From positions 1 to 18,780 of the forward strand of contig DCIE01000008.1 of assembly GCA_002315765.1 (NCBI GenBank): a stretch of 18,780 nt of DNA. Direction: 5' to 3'. The DNA is from Ruminococcaceae bacterium UBA1734 (GTDB lineage Bacteria; Bacillota; Clostridia; Oscillospirales; Acutalibacteraceae). Below the pieces are notes generated by a model. That model did not search any database. It was not told where the DNA came from and was given only the letters and a program-made list of their open reading frames with translations. Position numbers and translations under genes: made by a program. Shown here one piece after another: positions 1-5,674 of this stretch; position 1 is the stretch's first letter; each line of letters starts with the position of its first letter.

Positions 1-375
1 GTTCAGTTTCAGATTCCCATATTCACCGAAAGCACAAAGGCGGAAAAGCTTATCCGCTTTGATGATGTCATCGCCGATGCGTTGGAGCTTGGTACCTTAC
101 GGACAGAGCCGATAGAACTGACTGAAAAGCAAAAACAGTGGCTTTTAGAAAAAATACCCGAAAGTGTGCCTATGAAAATCGCCGAAACGGTGCTTGAATA
201 CTACCTTGCCAATAAGCCCGCCGACACCGATTGGTGCGTATTCCCGATAACGAATGTTGAGGCATTTCTCGGCAGCGGCTCACTCGGCAAAACACACATG
301 ACAAAGCTTAACGGCACGATGCTCGAAAAAAAGGATATTACCGCTGATATAAGTATTATAAAAATAAAACAGTAA
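1..375 (+). CDS. Unrecognised protein, C-terminal fragment (5' end outside window)
   Basis: The reading frame is open from the first base to the TAA at 373-375, so about 124 C-terminal residues are present and the start lies upstream of the window. A TTG at 82 could act as a start but has no ribosome binding site, and the frame continues above it, so an internal start is unlikely. The fragment is soluble and mildly acidic, with no membrane segment or signal peptide. It has a stretch rich in W, P and aromatic residues (DTDWCVFPITNVEAFLGS) and a lysine-rich tail. I do not recognise the family. Because it lies beside an insertion sequence and shares the higher GC of the accessory block, I suspect cargo of a mobile element, but no motif proves it. 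The coding call is supported by the terminator just after the stop. Confidence 0.6.
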   Translation, partial: VQFQIPIFTESTKAEKLIRFDDVIADALELGTLRTEPIELTEKQKQWLLEKIPESVPMKIAETVLEYYLANKPADTDWCVFPITNVEAFLGSGSLGKTHMTKLNGTMLEKKDITADISIIKIKQ

Positions 376-384
376 ACAAGAATA

Positions 385-429
385 GCCCCGACGGTTAGCA
401 AATTTCGCTAATCATCGGGGGCGTTTCTT
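385..429 (+). terminator. Intrinsic terminator after the partial gene
   Basis: An inverted repeat of about 15 bp (left arm from 385, right arm ending near 422, several G-U pairs, short AAATTT-type loop) is followed by a T-rich run at 424-429. It starts 10 bp after the stop codon of the partial gene, as expected for a rho-independent terminator. Confidence 0.75.
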
Positions 430-445
430 TTGTGTTGCTCATATG

Positions 446-481
446 CGCTTTTTCTTTTTCTAACGCTTTTTCTTTTTCTAA
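446..481 (+). repeat. Two perfect tandem 18-bp copies upstream of a promoter
   Basis: The unit cgctttttctttttctaa occurs twice without a gap (446-463 and 464-481). It is pyrimidine-rich on this strand and ends 4 bp before the -35 box of the promoter at 486. It could be an upstream AT-rich promoter element or a slippage-derived duplication. No function can be shown from sequence alone. Confidence 0.85.
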
Positions 482-485
482 ACAA

Positions 486-514
486 TTGACATTTTGCTTG
501 TAAAATGATATAAT
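486..514 (+). promoter_or_regulatory. Perfect SigA-type promoter pointing into the IS end
   Basis: TTGACA at 486-491, a 17-bp spacer and TATAAT at 509-514 match the full housekeeping consensus, and TG one base upstream of the -10 makes it an extended -10 promoter. Predicted initiation is near 521, about 40 bp before the IS end at 560. No credible gene starts between the promoter and the IS. The likeliest reading is the promoter of whatever followed before the IS inserted. It would now make a transcript antisense to the transposase genes. Confidence 0.8.
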
Positions 515-559
515 ACAAAATATATTATTATAAGTGTAATTATGTCTAAGAAAGTAATG

Positions 560-580
560 TGTACCCGAAAAGTCGGACAC
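560..580 (+). repeat. IS terminal inverted repeat (orfB side)
   Basis: It begins TGTACCC and ends GGACAC, with eight intervening bases. It pairs with the repeat at 2362-2382, matching the outer 7 and inner 6 positions and three of the eight central positions. Confidence 0.85.
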
Positions 581-800
581 GAGAAATTACAGTAAAACAG
601 TAATGAACGCCTGAGCTGACCGATGTACGCTGAAAGATTTGCTGTTAGATTCCGAGCCGGAGTAGCGGTAATAAAGCAGCGATGTAGCCACCGCCGAAGG
701 CGGCTTGGTCTTGACAGCATAGCGAGGAAAAATGCTACAATGGTTTTCGAAGGCAGAACAACGAAGAGATTTGCTGTTGAGTTCGTCGCCTTCGCAGTTT
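581..800. other. Non-coding stretch inside the IS, between orfB stop and terminal repeat
   Basis: No credible gene is seen here. The short frames have no ribosome binding sites and read as arginine- or serine-rich low-complexity protein. A small GC-rich hairpin (CCGCC, GAA loop, GGCGG) lies near 692-704. A direct repeat with core agatttgctgtt occurs near 638 and again near 769. The stretch could be a 3' untranslated region of the transposase message or DNA captured by the element. Confidence 0.5.
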
Positions 801-1778
801 TCAATCAGCATTTTTCGGAGTGCTGTCAACGGCTGGCGGGGATATGGGTAACGGATAATGTCCTGTTAAAAGATACTTGTAATATTCATCGGGTGAAAGC
901 TTGGCAAGTTCCCATTGATACCGTTCTTTGTTGTAATAATCCATCCAGTCATCAATGATTGATTTAACCTCGGAAAATGATTCTGCCGTGCTGATTTTAG
1001 CACCTATTTCGTCTTTCATGTGACCGAAGAAGCTTTCTTGAGGAGCATTATCCCAACAACAGCCACGACGGGACATGGATTGACGAAGCTCGCTGTCCTT
1101 AACGATTTGCCGAAATTTCTTGCTTGTGTAATGACAACCCTGATCTGAATGAATCAATGCATCGACATCAAGCGAAACACCGTGTTTGCTGATTAAAATA
1201 TTCACAGTTTCAAGGACAAAATCCAATTCAAGAGATTCGCTTAAAACATAAGCCAATACTTGCTTTGTAAACGCATCAATGATAACAGACAGATAGCAAA
1301 AGATTCCGCAATAAGGGATGTATGTAATATCTGTCAACAAAACCTTGCGTGGTCCGTGTTCCTTAAATTCACGGTTTAATATATTCTCAAATACACAGTC
1401 TGTTCTCATGGCTTTTGCCATTCTCCGGTAAGGATTTGCTTTTCGGATGGGACAGAAAAGGTTGTATTTGTGCATTAAACGTTGAATTTTTTTGAGATTC
1501 ATAACAACGGGCGGAGCCATATGGAGCAATCTCATATAGATTCCTCTAATTCCCTTGTCGTAGCCTCTGAAATTGTATGCTTGTAGAATAAGGTCAAAGT
1601 CGGCACGGTCTTGTGCTTCCTTCTGTTCTCTCTTGTCAGCGGAAGCTACCCAGTTGTAATAACCGGAACGGGAAACACCGGCGATTTCGCAAAGTTCTTT
1701 CACATTTTGAAGATTACCTTCTTTGGTAACGATGCTGTGAATGAGTTCAAATTTTACGCTTGAATGATCCATCAGCAA
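801..1778 (-). CDS. IS3-family transposase, catalytic part (OrfB)
   Basis: This is the DDE integrase-fold half of the transposase, which cuts and joins the IS ends. An N-terminal helical region (residues 1-60, with a helix-turn-helix stretch near VKELCEIAGVSRSGYYNW) is followed by the HTH_21-like segment (near residues 65-110) and the rve catalytic core. The triad is visible as D150 (LLTDITY), D212 (HSDQG) and E248 (PQESFFGHMK). There are 35 residues between the last two, the DD(35)E spacing typical of IS3. The frame opens with TTG at 1778. An ATG at 1772 has AGGTG about 8 bases upstream and could allow separate translation. The frame is -1 relative to orfA, so the active enzyme is most likely an OrfAB fusion made by frameshifting. 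Length (about 325 residues, slightly long) and motifs indicate an intact gene. Confidence 0.92.
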   Translation of the reverse strand: MLMDHSSVKFELIHSIVTKEGNLQNVKELCEIAGVSRSGYYNWVASADKREQKEAQDRADFDLILQAYNFRGYDKGIRGIYMRLLHMAPPVVMNLKKIQRLMHKYNLFCPIRKANPYRRMAKAMRTDCVFENILNREFKEHGPRKVLLTDITYIPYCGIFCYLSVIIDAFTKQVLAYVLSESLELDFVLETVNILISKHGVSLDVDALIHSDQGCHYTSKKFRQIVKDSELRQSMSRRGCCWDNAPQESFFGHMKDEIGAKISTAESFSEVKSIIDDWMDYYNKERYQWELAKLSPDEYYKYLLTGHYPLPISPPAVDSTPKNAD

Positions 1779-1783
1779 AGCAC

Positions 1784-2212
1784 CTACTTTTCCTTTTTGT
1801 CCAGTTCGGTAATTTTTTTTAGAAATTCAACCTGCTGGCGAAGGTATGTAAGCTCCCGCTGCATGGCGGCAACCGATTGCTGAACCGGCATGGTGTTGTA
1901 ATCCACATACTTTGGCTCTTCCGCTTTTGTGTTGCCATGTGTTTCAGTGAGCTCCTTCCCGCTTTCCAGTCTTCTTTTGAGTTGACGAGGGTATTGACAT
2001 ATACGGGAATATCCGACAACATCAATGTCATAGCCCAAAGAAGTAAAGATTTCCGGGCTTGATTCTCCTGCTTCATAACGAGTGAGAAACAAATTTTGGA
2101 ATTCCAATGTAAACCAGATATGGTGGTAATCCACTCGACTGGTAAATGGATTGGCTCGAAGGATTTCGAGCTGTTCATCAGTAAACTTTTGCCTTTGTTT
2201 AGGGCTTTTCAT
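1784..2212 (-). CDS. IS3-family transposase, DNA-binding part (OrfA)
   Basis: OrfA is a 142-residue basic protein that in IS3 elements recognises the terminal repeats and, alone, can act as a repressor. The N-terminus (KFTDEQLEILRANPFTSRVD) and the middle (YEAGESSPEIFTSLGYDIDV) look like a helix-turn-helix domain of the transposase-8/IS150 type. The C-terminus (residues about 110-140, ending in QQVEFLKKITELDKKEK) is a leucine-rich coiled coil, as used for multimer formation. Start: ATG at 2212 with GGAGG eight bases upstream, and a promoter at 2241-2269. The stop lies five bases before the TTG of orfB, and orfB is open in the -1 frame back through a run of eight A residues. This supports programmed frameshifting. 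Confidence 0.85.
   Translation of the reverse strand: MKSPKQRQKFTDEQLEILRANPFTSRVDYHHIWFTLEFQNLFLTRYEAGESSPEIFTSLGYDIDVVGYSRICQYPRQLKRRLESGKELTETHGNTKAEEPKYVDYNTMPVQQSVAAMQRELTYLRQQVEFLKKITELDKKEK
1793..1820 (-). other. Candidate -1 programmed frameshift region between orfA and orfB
   Basis: On the minus strand, eight A residues (complement of T at 1813-1820) are read by orfA as ctA AAA AAA, a slippery A-AAA-AAA heptamer. Downstream, C-AAA-AAG (1799-1793) is a second candidate. The orfB frame is the -1 frame and is open from upstream of both sites into orfB, so slippage at either yields a full-length OrfAB transposase. No stimulatory pseudoknot was worked out. Confidence 0.6.
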
Positions 2213-2240
2213 AAAATTGACCTCCGTGTTCTTAAAATAT

Positions 2241-2269
2241 ATTATACACGATCAGTCAGGAAATGTCCA
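2241..2269 (-). promoter_or_regulatory. Transposase promoter
   Basis: On the minus strand TGGACA (2269-2264), a 17-bp spacer and TATAAT (2246-2241) form a near-consensus SigA promoter about 30 bp upstream of the orfA start. The -35 box contains the innermost member of the TGTCC/GGACA array, so a transposase protein binding that array could repress its own promoter. Confidence 0.75.
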
Positions 2270-2367
2270 TATAATAGGGTTTTAGTTCAAAAACCGTGTC
2301 CACAAAACGGGGATGCATCCTTAAACAGTGTGTCCGAATTGTGAGTTTTACGAAAGGGTCTGTGTCC
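2264..2367 (-). repeat. Array of four TGTCC sites at about 33-bp spacing (GGACA on the minus strand)
   Basis: TGTCC starts at 2264, 2297, 2331 and 2363 (spacings 33, 34 and 32 bp, about three helical turns). All copies have the same orientation. The outermost lies inside the terminal repeat and the innermost inside the transposase -35 box. Three of four extend to GTGTCC. The opposite IS end has only one copy (GGACA at 575-579). This looks like an iterated binding site for OrfA or OrfAB. Confidence 0.6.
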
Positions 2368-2382
2368 ATTTTTATGGGTACA
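2362..2382 (-). repeat. IS terminal inverted repeat (orfA side)
   Basis: Read inward on the minus strand it begins TGTACCC at 2382 and ends GGACAC at 2362. It is the partner of the repeat at 560-580, with the same length and spacing. Confidence 0.85.
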
Positions 2383-2393
2383 GTTTAAAGGAC

Positions 2394-2422
2394 TTGACAA
2401 CAATGACCGAATTTGCGATAAT
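2394..2422 (+). promoter_or_regulatory. Promoter for the secreted repeat protein
   Basis: TTGACA (2394-2399), a 17-bp spacer and GATAAT (2417-2422) lie just outside the IS end, so the gene keeps its own promoter despite the insertion. Predicted initiation is near 2429, at the start of the GCAA repeat, giving a leader of about 170 nt before the start codon. Confidence 0.65.
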
Positions 2423-2428
2423 TTGTCA

Positions 2429-2446
2429 GCAAGCAAGCAAGCAAGC
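2429..2446 (+). repeat. Tetranucleotide GCAA repeat at the predicted transcript 5' end
   Basis: Four uninterrupted GCAA units are followed by GC, directly downstream of the -10 box at 2417-2422. Such tracts are prone to slipped-strand change in copy number. Here that would change the start of the leader rather than a reading frame. Confidence 0.8.
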
Positions 2447-2502
2447 GTAACCGCGCTCTGCTGTTTTGTCAAGCATTTTTTTGTAAATTATTATATCAAT
2501 TT

Positions 2503-2553
2503 AAGGTGTATTGTGCCTGTGAGCGATTTTCACGGGCGTGATGCACCTTTTTT
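2503..2553 (+). terminator. Strong terminator-like hairpin in the leader of the secreted protein gene
   Basis: The left arm at 2503-2522 pairs with 2530-2549 over 20 positions without mismatch (five are G-U), with a 7-base loop, and TTTTTT follows at 2548-2553. It lies between the promoter at 2394 and the start codon at 2600. It therefore either attenuates the gene or ends transcription arriving from upstream. No obvious antiterminator partner was found. Confidence 0.75.
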
Positions 2554-2599
2554 ATATTTAACCATAGCAAACAAAAATTATTTGAAAGGGAAAAATACT

Positions 2600-4618
2600 A
2601 TGAAAAGAAGATTATTAAGCATCGTGCTCGCACTGTGCATGCTACTATCGGTTGTACCGATGTTTAGCATCACGGCAAGTGCGGAGGAGGCGGTAGCATA
2701 CCGCTATCCCATTTACAATAAAACCGACGGTACGTTTTATGAGAACGCATCGTCCGGCATTAAGGAATGGAAAACCGGCTCGTGTACAACATATACCGAG
2801 ATTGACTCGATCACATGGGGCACGGCAAACACAACAACTTGGTATGTGGTGACGGAAACCACTACCATACAAAGTCGTGCAACCGTAACCGGCGATGTTC
2901 ACCTCATTCTCAAAGACGGTGTGACCCTTACCTGCTCACAAGGAATCACCGTTTCCGTCAACAACAGTCTTACCGTTTACGCTCAATCCACCGATGTGGC
3001 TGTAATGGGTAAGTTAATTGCAATGAAAGACTCCAATCGGCCCGGAATAGGAAGTCATAGTACAGCTATGTCCGGCTATATTACCATAAACGGTGGTAAA
3101 GTGAAGGCAACGGGTGCTGGCGGATGTGCCGGAATTGGTGGATATGATAGTGGAATCGGCTCAAATATCACCATAAACGGCGGCGAGGTTGAAGCAATCG
3201 GTGGATCATATTCTAACTCTAAAGCCGGTGCCGGCATCGGCGGCGGCTATGGTGGAAGCGGCTCAAATATCACCATAAACGGCGGCACGGTTACAGCTAC
3301 CGGAGGCTATGTATCTTCTACGGTTAACGGTGCCGGCATCGGAGGCGGTGCTAAGGGATCGGCTGTAGATATCACTATCAACGGTGGTACTGTTATCGCA
3401 TCGGGAGGTGGAGATAAAGCTTCCGGAATCGGCGGAGGTCAGAGCAGTAAAACGTCAGCTGCAAGTAGTTCGAAAATATATGTTGCAGCCAAACTTACAG
3501 TGAAGGCAGGAAAAACAAGCTCGCCGACAACGGTAATTGCCTCTGATAGAACGAACGATACAGATATCGCAAGTTATCTTAAAGGCCAACAATATGCCAC
3601 AATAACACCTCCTCCCACCTACGCCGTCACCGAAGCCACCTGTACAAACGGTTCGGTTTCGGTCGGCACTGTTAAGGAATTTGCAAGCGGTGAAACCGTA
3701 ACCGTAACCCCCACGGCAAGTACCGGCTATGTGGTAGATAAGGTTTACTACACCCCTGCGGGCGGAACCCAAACCGAAATCACCCTTACCGACAATAAAT
3801 ATACCTTTACAATGCCGAGTTCGGCAGTAACTGTCAGTGCTACATTTAAGTTGCCAAAAAATAAAGTCAGCGAGGATATTACAATTTCATTCAAGAACGG
3901 ATATACTCCAACCGCCGGCGATACCATTGCAACTTTAATGAGCAATGTTGTCTATTCCAACACAACACTATTCGATTATTATATATATGTTCTCGATAGC
4001 GAGTATGAGCTGTTATCTGAGTCGGATACCTTGAAAGCAGGAGAAACATATAGTTTCTTGCCGGATACCATTGTAGTAAAGGACTCAACAAATTATGAAT
4101 TTGCCACTCAACCCACCGTCACGCATTATGCCGGAACTGTTACGGTTTTGGAGAATGCTCTCACCTATCAGTGCGGAGAGTATGTTGGCACGGTATTTTA
4201 CCCAAAATCCGAAAATCCGAATGCGATTGCTTTTGATTTCGTTTTTAACACCGGCATTCCTACCTTCACTGTGCAGGCCCCCATCCCCGAAGCCGTAAAG
4301 GATGCCACCTATTCGGCATCACTTACACTTGGTAAAAACATTGATGTGAATTTCAAAATGGGTAATATTGCAAGTGCCGACAAGGATAAGCTTTCGATTA
4401 CCGTTGACGGCACACCTGTAAGCTTTGACTATAAAGACGGCGTTGCAAGCTGTGTTTTGAAAGCCGTAGAGCCGAAGGATATCGGCACACCGCTCCATAT
4501 TGTGATTACCTACGACGGCGTAACGGTTAAGAACTTCAACTACTCCGTTCTGAACTACTGTAATGCGGTATATAACCACGCAAGCTATCTCTTCAATGTC
4601 AGAGAAGGAGAAGTTTAA
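2600..4618 (+). CDS. Secreted glycine-rich repeat protein, probably truncated at its C-terminus
   Basis: This is a predicted extracellular protein of 672 residues; its ligand is unknown. The ATG at 2600 is chosen because AAAGGG sits nine bases upstream and the first residues form a signal peptide (MKRR, hydrophobic core, ASA before E29). The frame is also open to 2423, but that extension lacks a binding site. Residues about 80-330 look like a right-handed beta-helix. Four repeats of ITINGG followed by GIGGG occur near residues 161, 190, 224 and 258. Residues about 341-416 (from YAVTEATCTNGSVSV to VTVSATF) resemble a bacterial InlB-type B-repeat. Residues about 560-660 resemble a C-terminal domain common in clostridial surface proteins, which usually continues past the YSVLNYCNAVYNHA stretch. 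Here it stops about 12 residues later, at the change to AT-rich DNA. No LPXTG or dockerin is seen. A surface adhesin or carbohydrate-binding role is inference. Confidence 0.8.
   Translation: MKRRLLSIVLALCMLLSVVPMFSITASAEEAVAYRYPIYNKTDGTFYENASSGIKEWKTGSCTTYTEIDSITWGTANTTTWYVVTETTTIQSRATVTGDVHLILKDGVTLTCSQGITVSVNNSLTVYAQSTDVAVMGKLIAMKDSNRPGIGSHSTAMSGYITINGGKVKATGAGGCAGIGGYDSGIGSNITINGGEVEAIGGSYSNSKAGAGIGGGYGGSGSNITINGGTVTATGGYVSSTVNGAGIGGGAKGSAVDITINGGTVIASGGGDKASGIGGGQSSKTSAASSSKIYVAAKLTVKAGKTSSPTTVIASDRTNDTDIASYLKGQQYATITPPPTYAVTEATCTNGSVSVGTVKEFASGETVTVTPTASTGYVVDKVYYTPAGGTQTEITLTDNKYTFTMPSSAVTVSATFKLPKNKVSEDITISFKNGYTPTAGDTIATLMSNVVYSNTTLFDYYIYVLDSEYELLSESDTLKAGETYSFLPDTIVVKDSTNYEFATQPTVTHYAGTVTVLENALTYQCGEYVGTVFYPKSENPNAIAFDFVFNTGIPTFTVQAPIPEAVKDATYSASLTLGKNIDVNFKMGNIASADKDKLSITVDGTPVSFDYKDGVASCVLKAVEPKDIGTPLHIVITYDGVTVKNFNYSVLNYCNAVYNHASYLFNVREGEV
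3157..3286 (+). repeat. 28-bp exact direct repeats inside the beta-helix coding region
   Basis: Identical 28-bp segments lie at 3157-3184 and 3259-3286, both encoding the SNITINGG core. The period is 102 bp (34 codons), so recombination between them would delete or add one in-frame repeat unit. Confidence 0.85.
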
Positions 4619-4788
4619 ACTATCCTTTACTTTGAGCGTATTACTCAACGAATTATTTGAAACATTATTTGCAGATATTAAACAATATATCATTACAAGA
4701 ACAGTAATTGATTTTGATAATTTTTTAAGATTATTACTCTATTGTTACTGATTAGAATACAAAATGAATTTTTTCACATAATAAGGTT

Positions 4789-5631
4789 ATGAGAAAGAAT
4801 TTTATTGAAGATTTATTATTATATATACTTGGATGCTTAATTTATTCGTTTGCTGTAACTTCTATTATTACACCAAACAACATTTCAGCAGGTGGTTTTA
4901 CTGGTATTGCAACCCTTGTAAACTATTTATACGATTTTCCAATCGGTTTAACATTATTACTGCTTAATATTCCTATAATTATTATTGCTTTTATAAAAAT
5001 AGGCAGTGAATTTATATTAAAAACAGCGGTTGCTACCTTTATTTTGTCTTTTACTCTTGATTTTTCACAAAAAATATTTCCTAAAATCCTTCTTGATAAT
5101 TTACTATCTTCGGTTTTCGGCGGTATTTTAATGGGTATGGGACTCGGGATTATCTTTATTCGCGGCGCCACAACCGGCGGTGTTGACATAATAGGTAAGC
5201 TTGTAAACAAAAGGCATCCGCACATAACAGTCGGAAAAGTGATATTTTTTGCTGATATTATCGTTATTTTACTTGCAACAATAACCTATAAAATGCTTGA
5301 AAGCGGTTTGTATTCAATTATTGCATTATTTGCATCGTCAAGAATTGTTGATACCGTAATATACGGATTTGACAAAGCAAAAATTGCAATAGTTTTTACA
5401 AAAAAGTCAAATGATATTTGCAACTTTGTAATTAACAATATGAATAGAGGAATCAGTAAAATAAAGGCTTACGGCGGATACAAAGGCGAAGAAAACACAA
5501 TGCTTATTTGCACATTAAGGCGACACGAGGTATCGAAACTCTCAAATAAAATAAAAGAACTTGACCCGAAAGCATTTGTTATACTAACCGATGCGAGCGA
5601 AATAATAGGTCAGGGCTTCAAAAAAATATAA
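4789..5631 (+). CDS. YitT-family membrane protein
   Basis: This is a 280-residue integral membrane protein of the YitT family (YitT_membrane domain plus C-terminal DUF2179). The biochemical role of the family is not established. About six hydrophobic segments are visible, at roughly residues 9-28, 50-70, 77-95, 105-125, 148-167 and 170-190. The family-typical stretches SIITPNNISAGGFTGIA and IFIRGATTGGVDIIGKL sit in the membrane part. Residues about 205-278 form the soluble domain (KIKAYGGYKGEENTMLICT, then FVILTDASEIIGQGF), which matches the DUF2179 pattern. Start: ATG at 4789 with AAGG close upstream (short spacing). It is monocistronic, convergent with polC, and is the first gene with the AT-rich composition of the chromosomal part. 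Confidence 0.9.
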   Translation: MRKNFIEDLLLYILGCLIYSFAVTSIITPNNISAGGFTGIATLVNYLYDFPIGLTLLLLNIPIIIIAFIKIGSEFILKTAVATFILSFTLDFSQKIFPKILLDNLLSSVFGGILMGMGLGIIFIRGATTGGVDIIGKLVNKRHPHITVGKVIFFADIIVILLATITYKMLESGLYSIIALFASSRIVDTVIYGFDKAKIAIVFTKKSNDICNFVINNMNRGISKIKAYGGYKGEENTMLICTLRRHEVSKLSNKIKELDPKAFVILTDASEIIGQGFKKI

Positions 5632-5672
5632 ACACCGTTGTATCAGTTAAGATTGAACAACGGCGTTTTTTT
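5632..5672. terminator. Bidirectional terminator between the YitT gene and polC
   Basis: CCGTTGT (5635-5641) pairs with ACAACGG (5657-5663), extended outward past one mismatch. On the plus strand the hairpin runs into T at 5666-5672. On the minus strand it is followed by TTATATTTTTTT. It serves both converging genes. Confidence 0.8.
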
Positions 5673-5674
5673 AA

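Larger units (their letters stand above)
560..2382 (-). mobile_element. IS3-family insertion sequence, about 1.82 kb
   Basis: The element is bounded by 21-bp imperfect inverted repeats at 560-580 and 2362-2382. Both begin TGTACCC and end GGACAC when read inward, with an AT-rich eight-base centre that differs. Inside, on the minus strand, are orfA and orfB in overlapping-frame arrangement, the classic IS3 layout. No 3-5 bp target duplication is visible: the left flank reads aatg and the right flank gttt. The junctions may therefore have been altered by recombination or mutation. It is longer than the usual 1.2-1.6 kb because about 220 bp of non-coding DNA separates the orfB stop from the left repeat. 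Both ORFs look intact, so the copy may be active. Confidence 0.85.

Noticed and set aside
446..481. CRISPR-like or satellite repeat
   Set aside because: Only two adjacent copies without spacers; this is a simple tandem duplication.
542..595. 17-codon frame starting with ATG just after the 486-514 promoter and crossing the IS end
   Set aside because: No ribosome binding site, and half of it is the IS terminal repeat, so it is likely chance.
587..829. Minus-strand 80-codon frame overlapping the end of orfB
   Set aside because: Low-complexity serine-rich protein with no ribosome binding site; it overlaps the transposase and is best explained as IS non-coding tail.
2503..2553. Riboswitch upstream of the secreted protein gene
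   Set aside because: Only a single long hairpin is seen, with no conserved aptamer motif of a known class. Kept as a terminator or attenuator.
4599..4751. Possible 50-residue protein starting at ATG 4599
   Set aside because: No ribosome binding site, and it overlaps the end of the secreted protein gene. It is more likely leftover from a frameshifted or deleted C-terminus or chance in AT-rich DNA.
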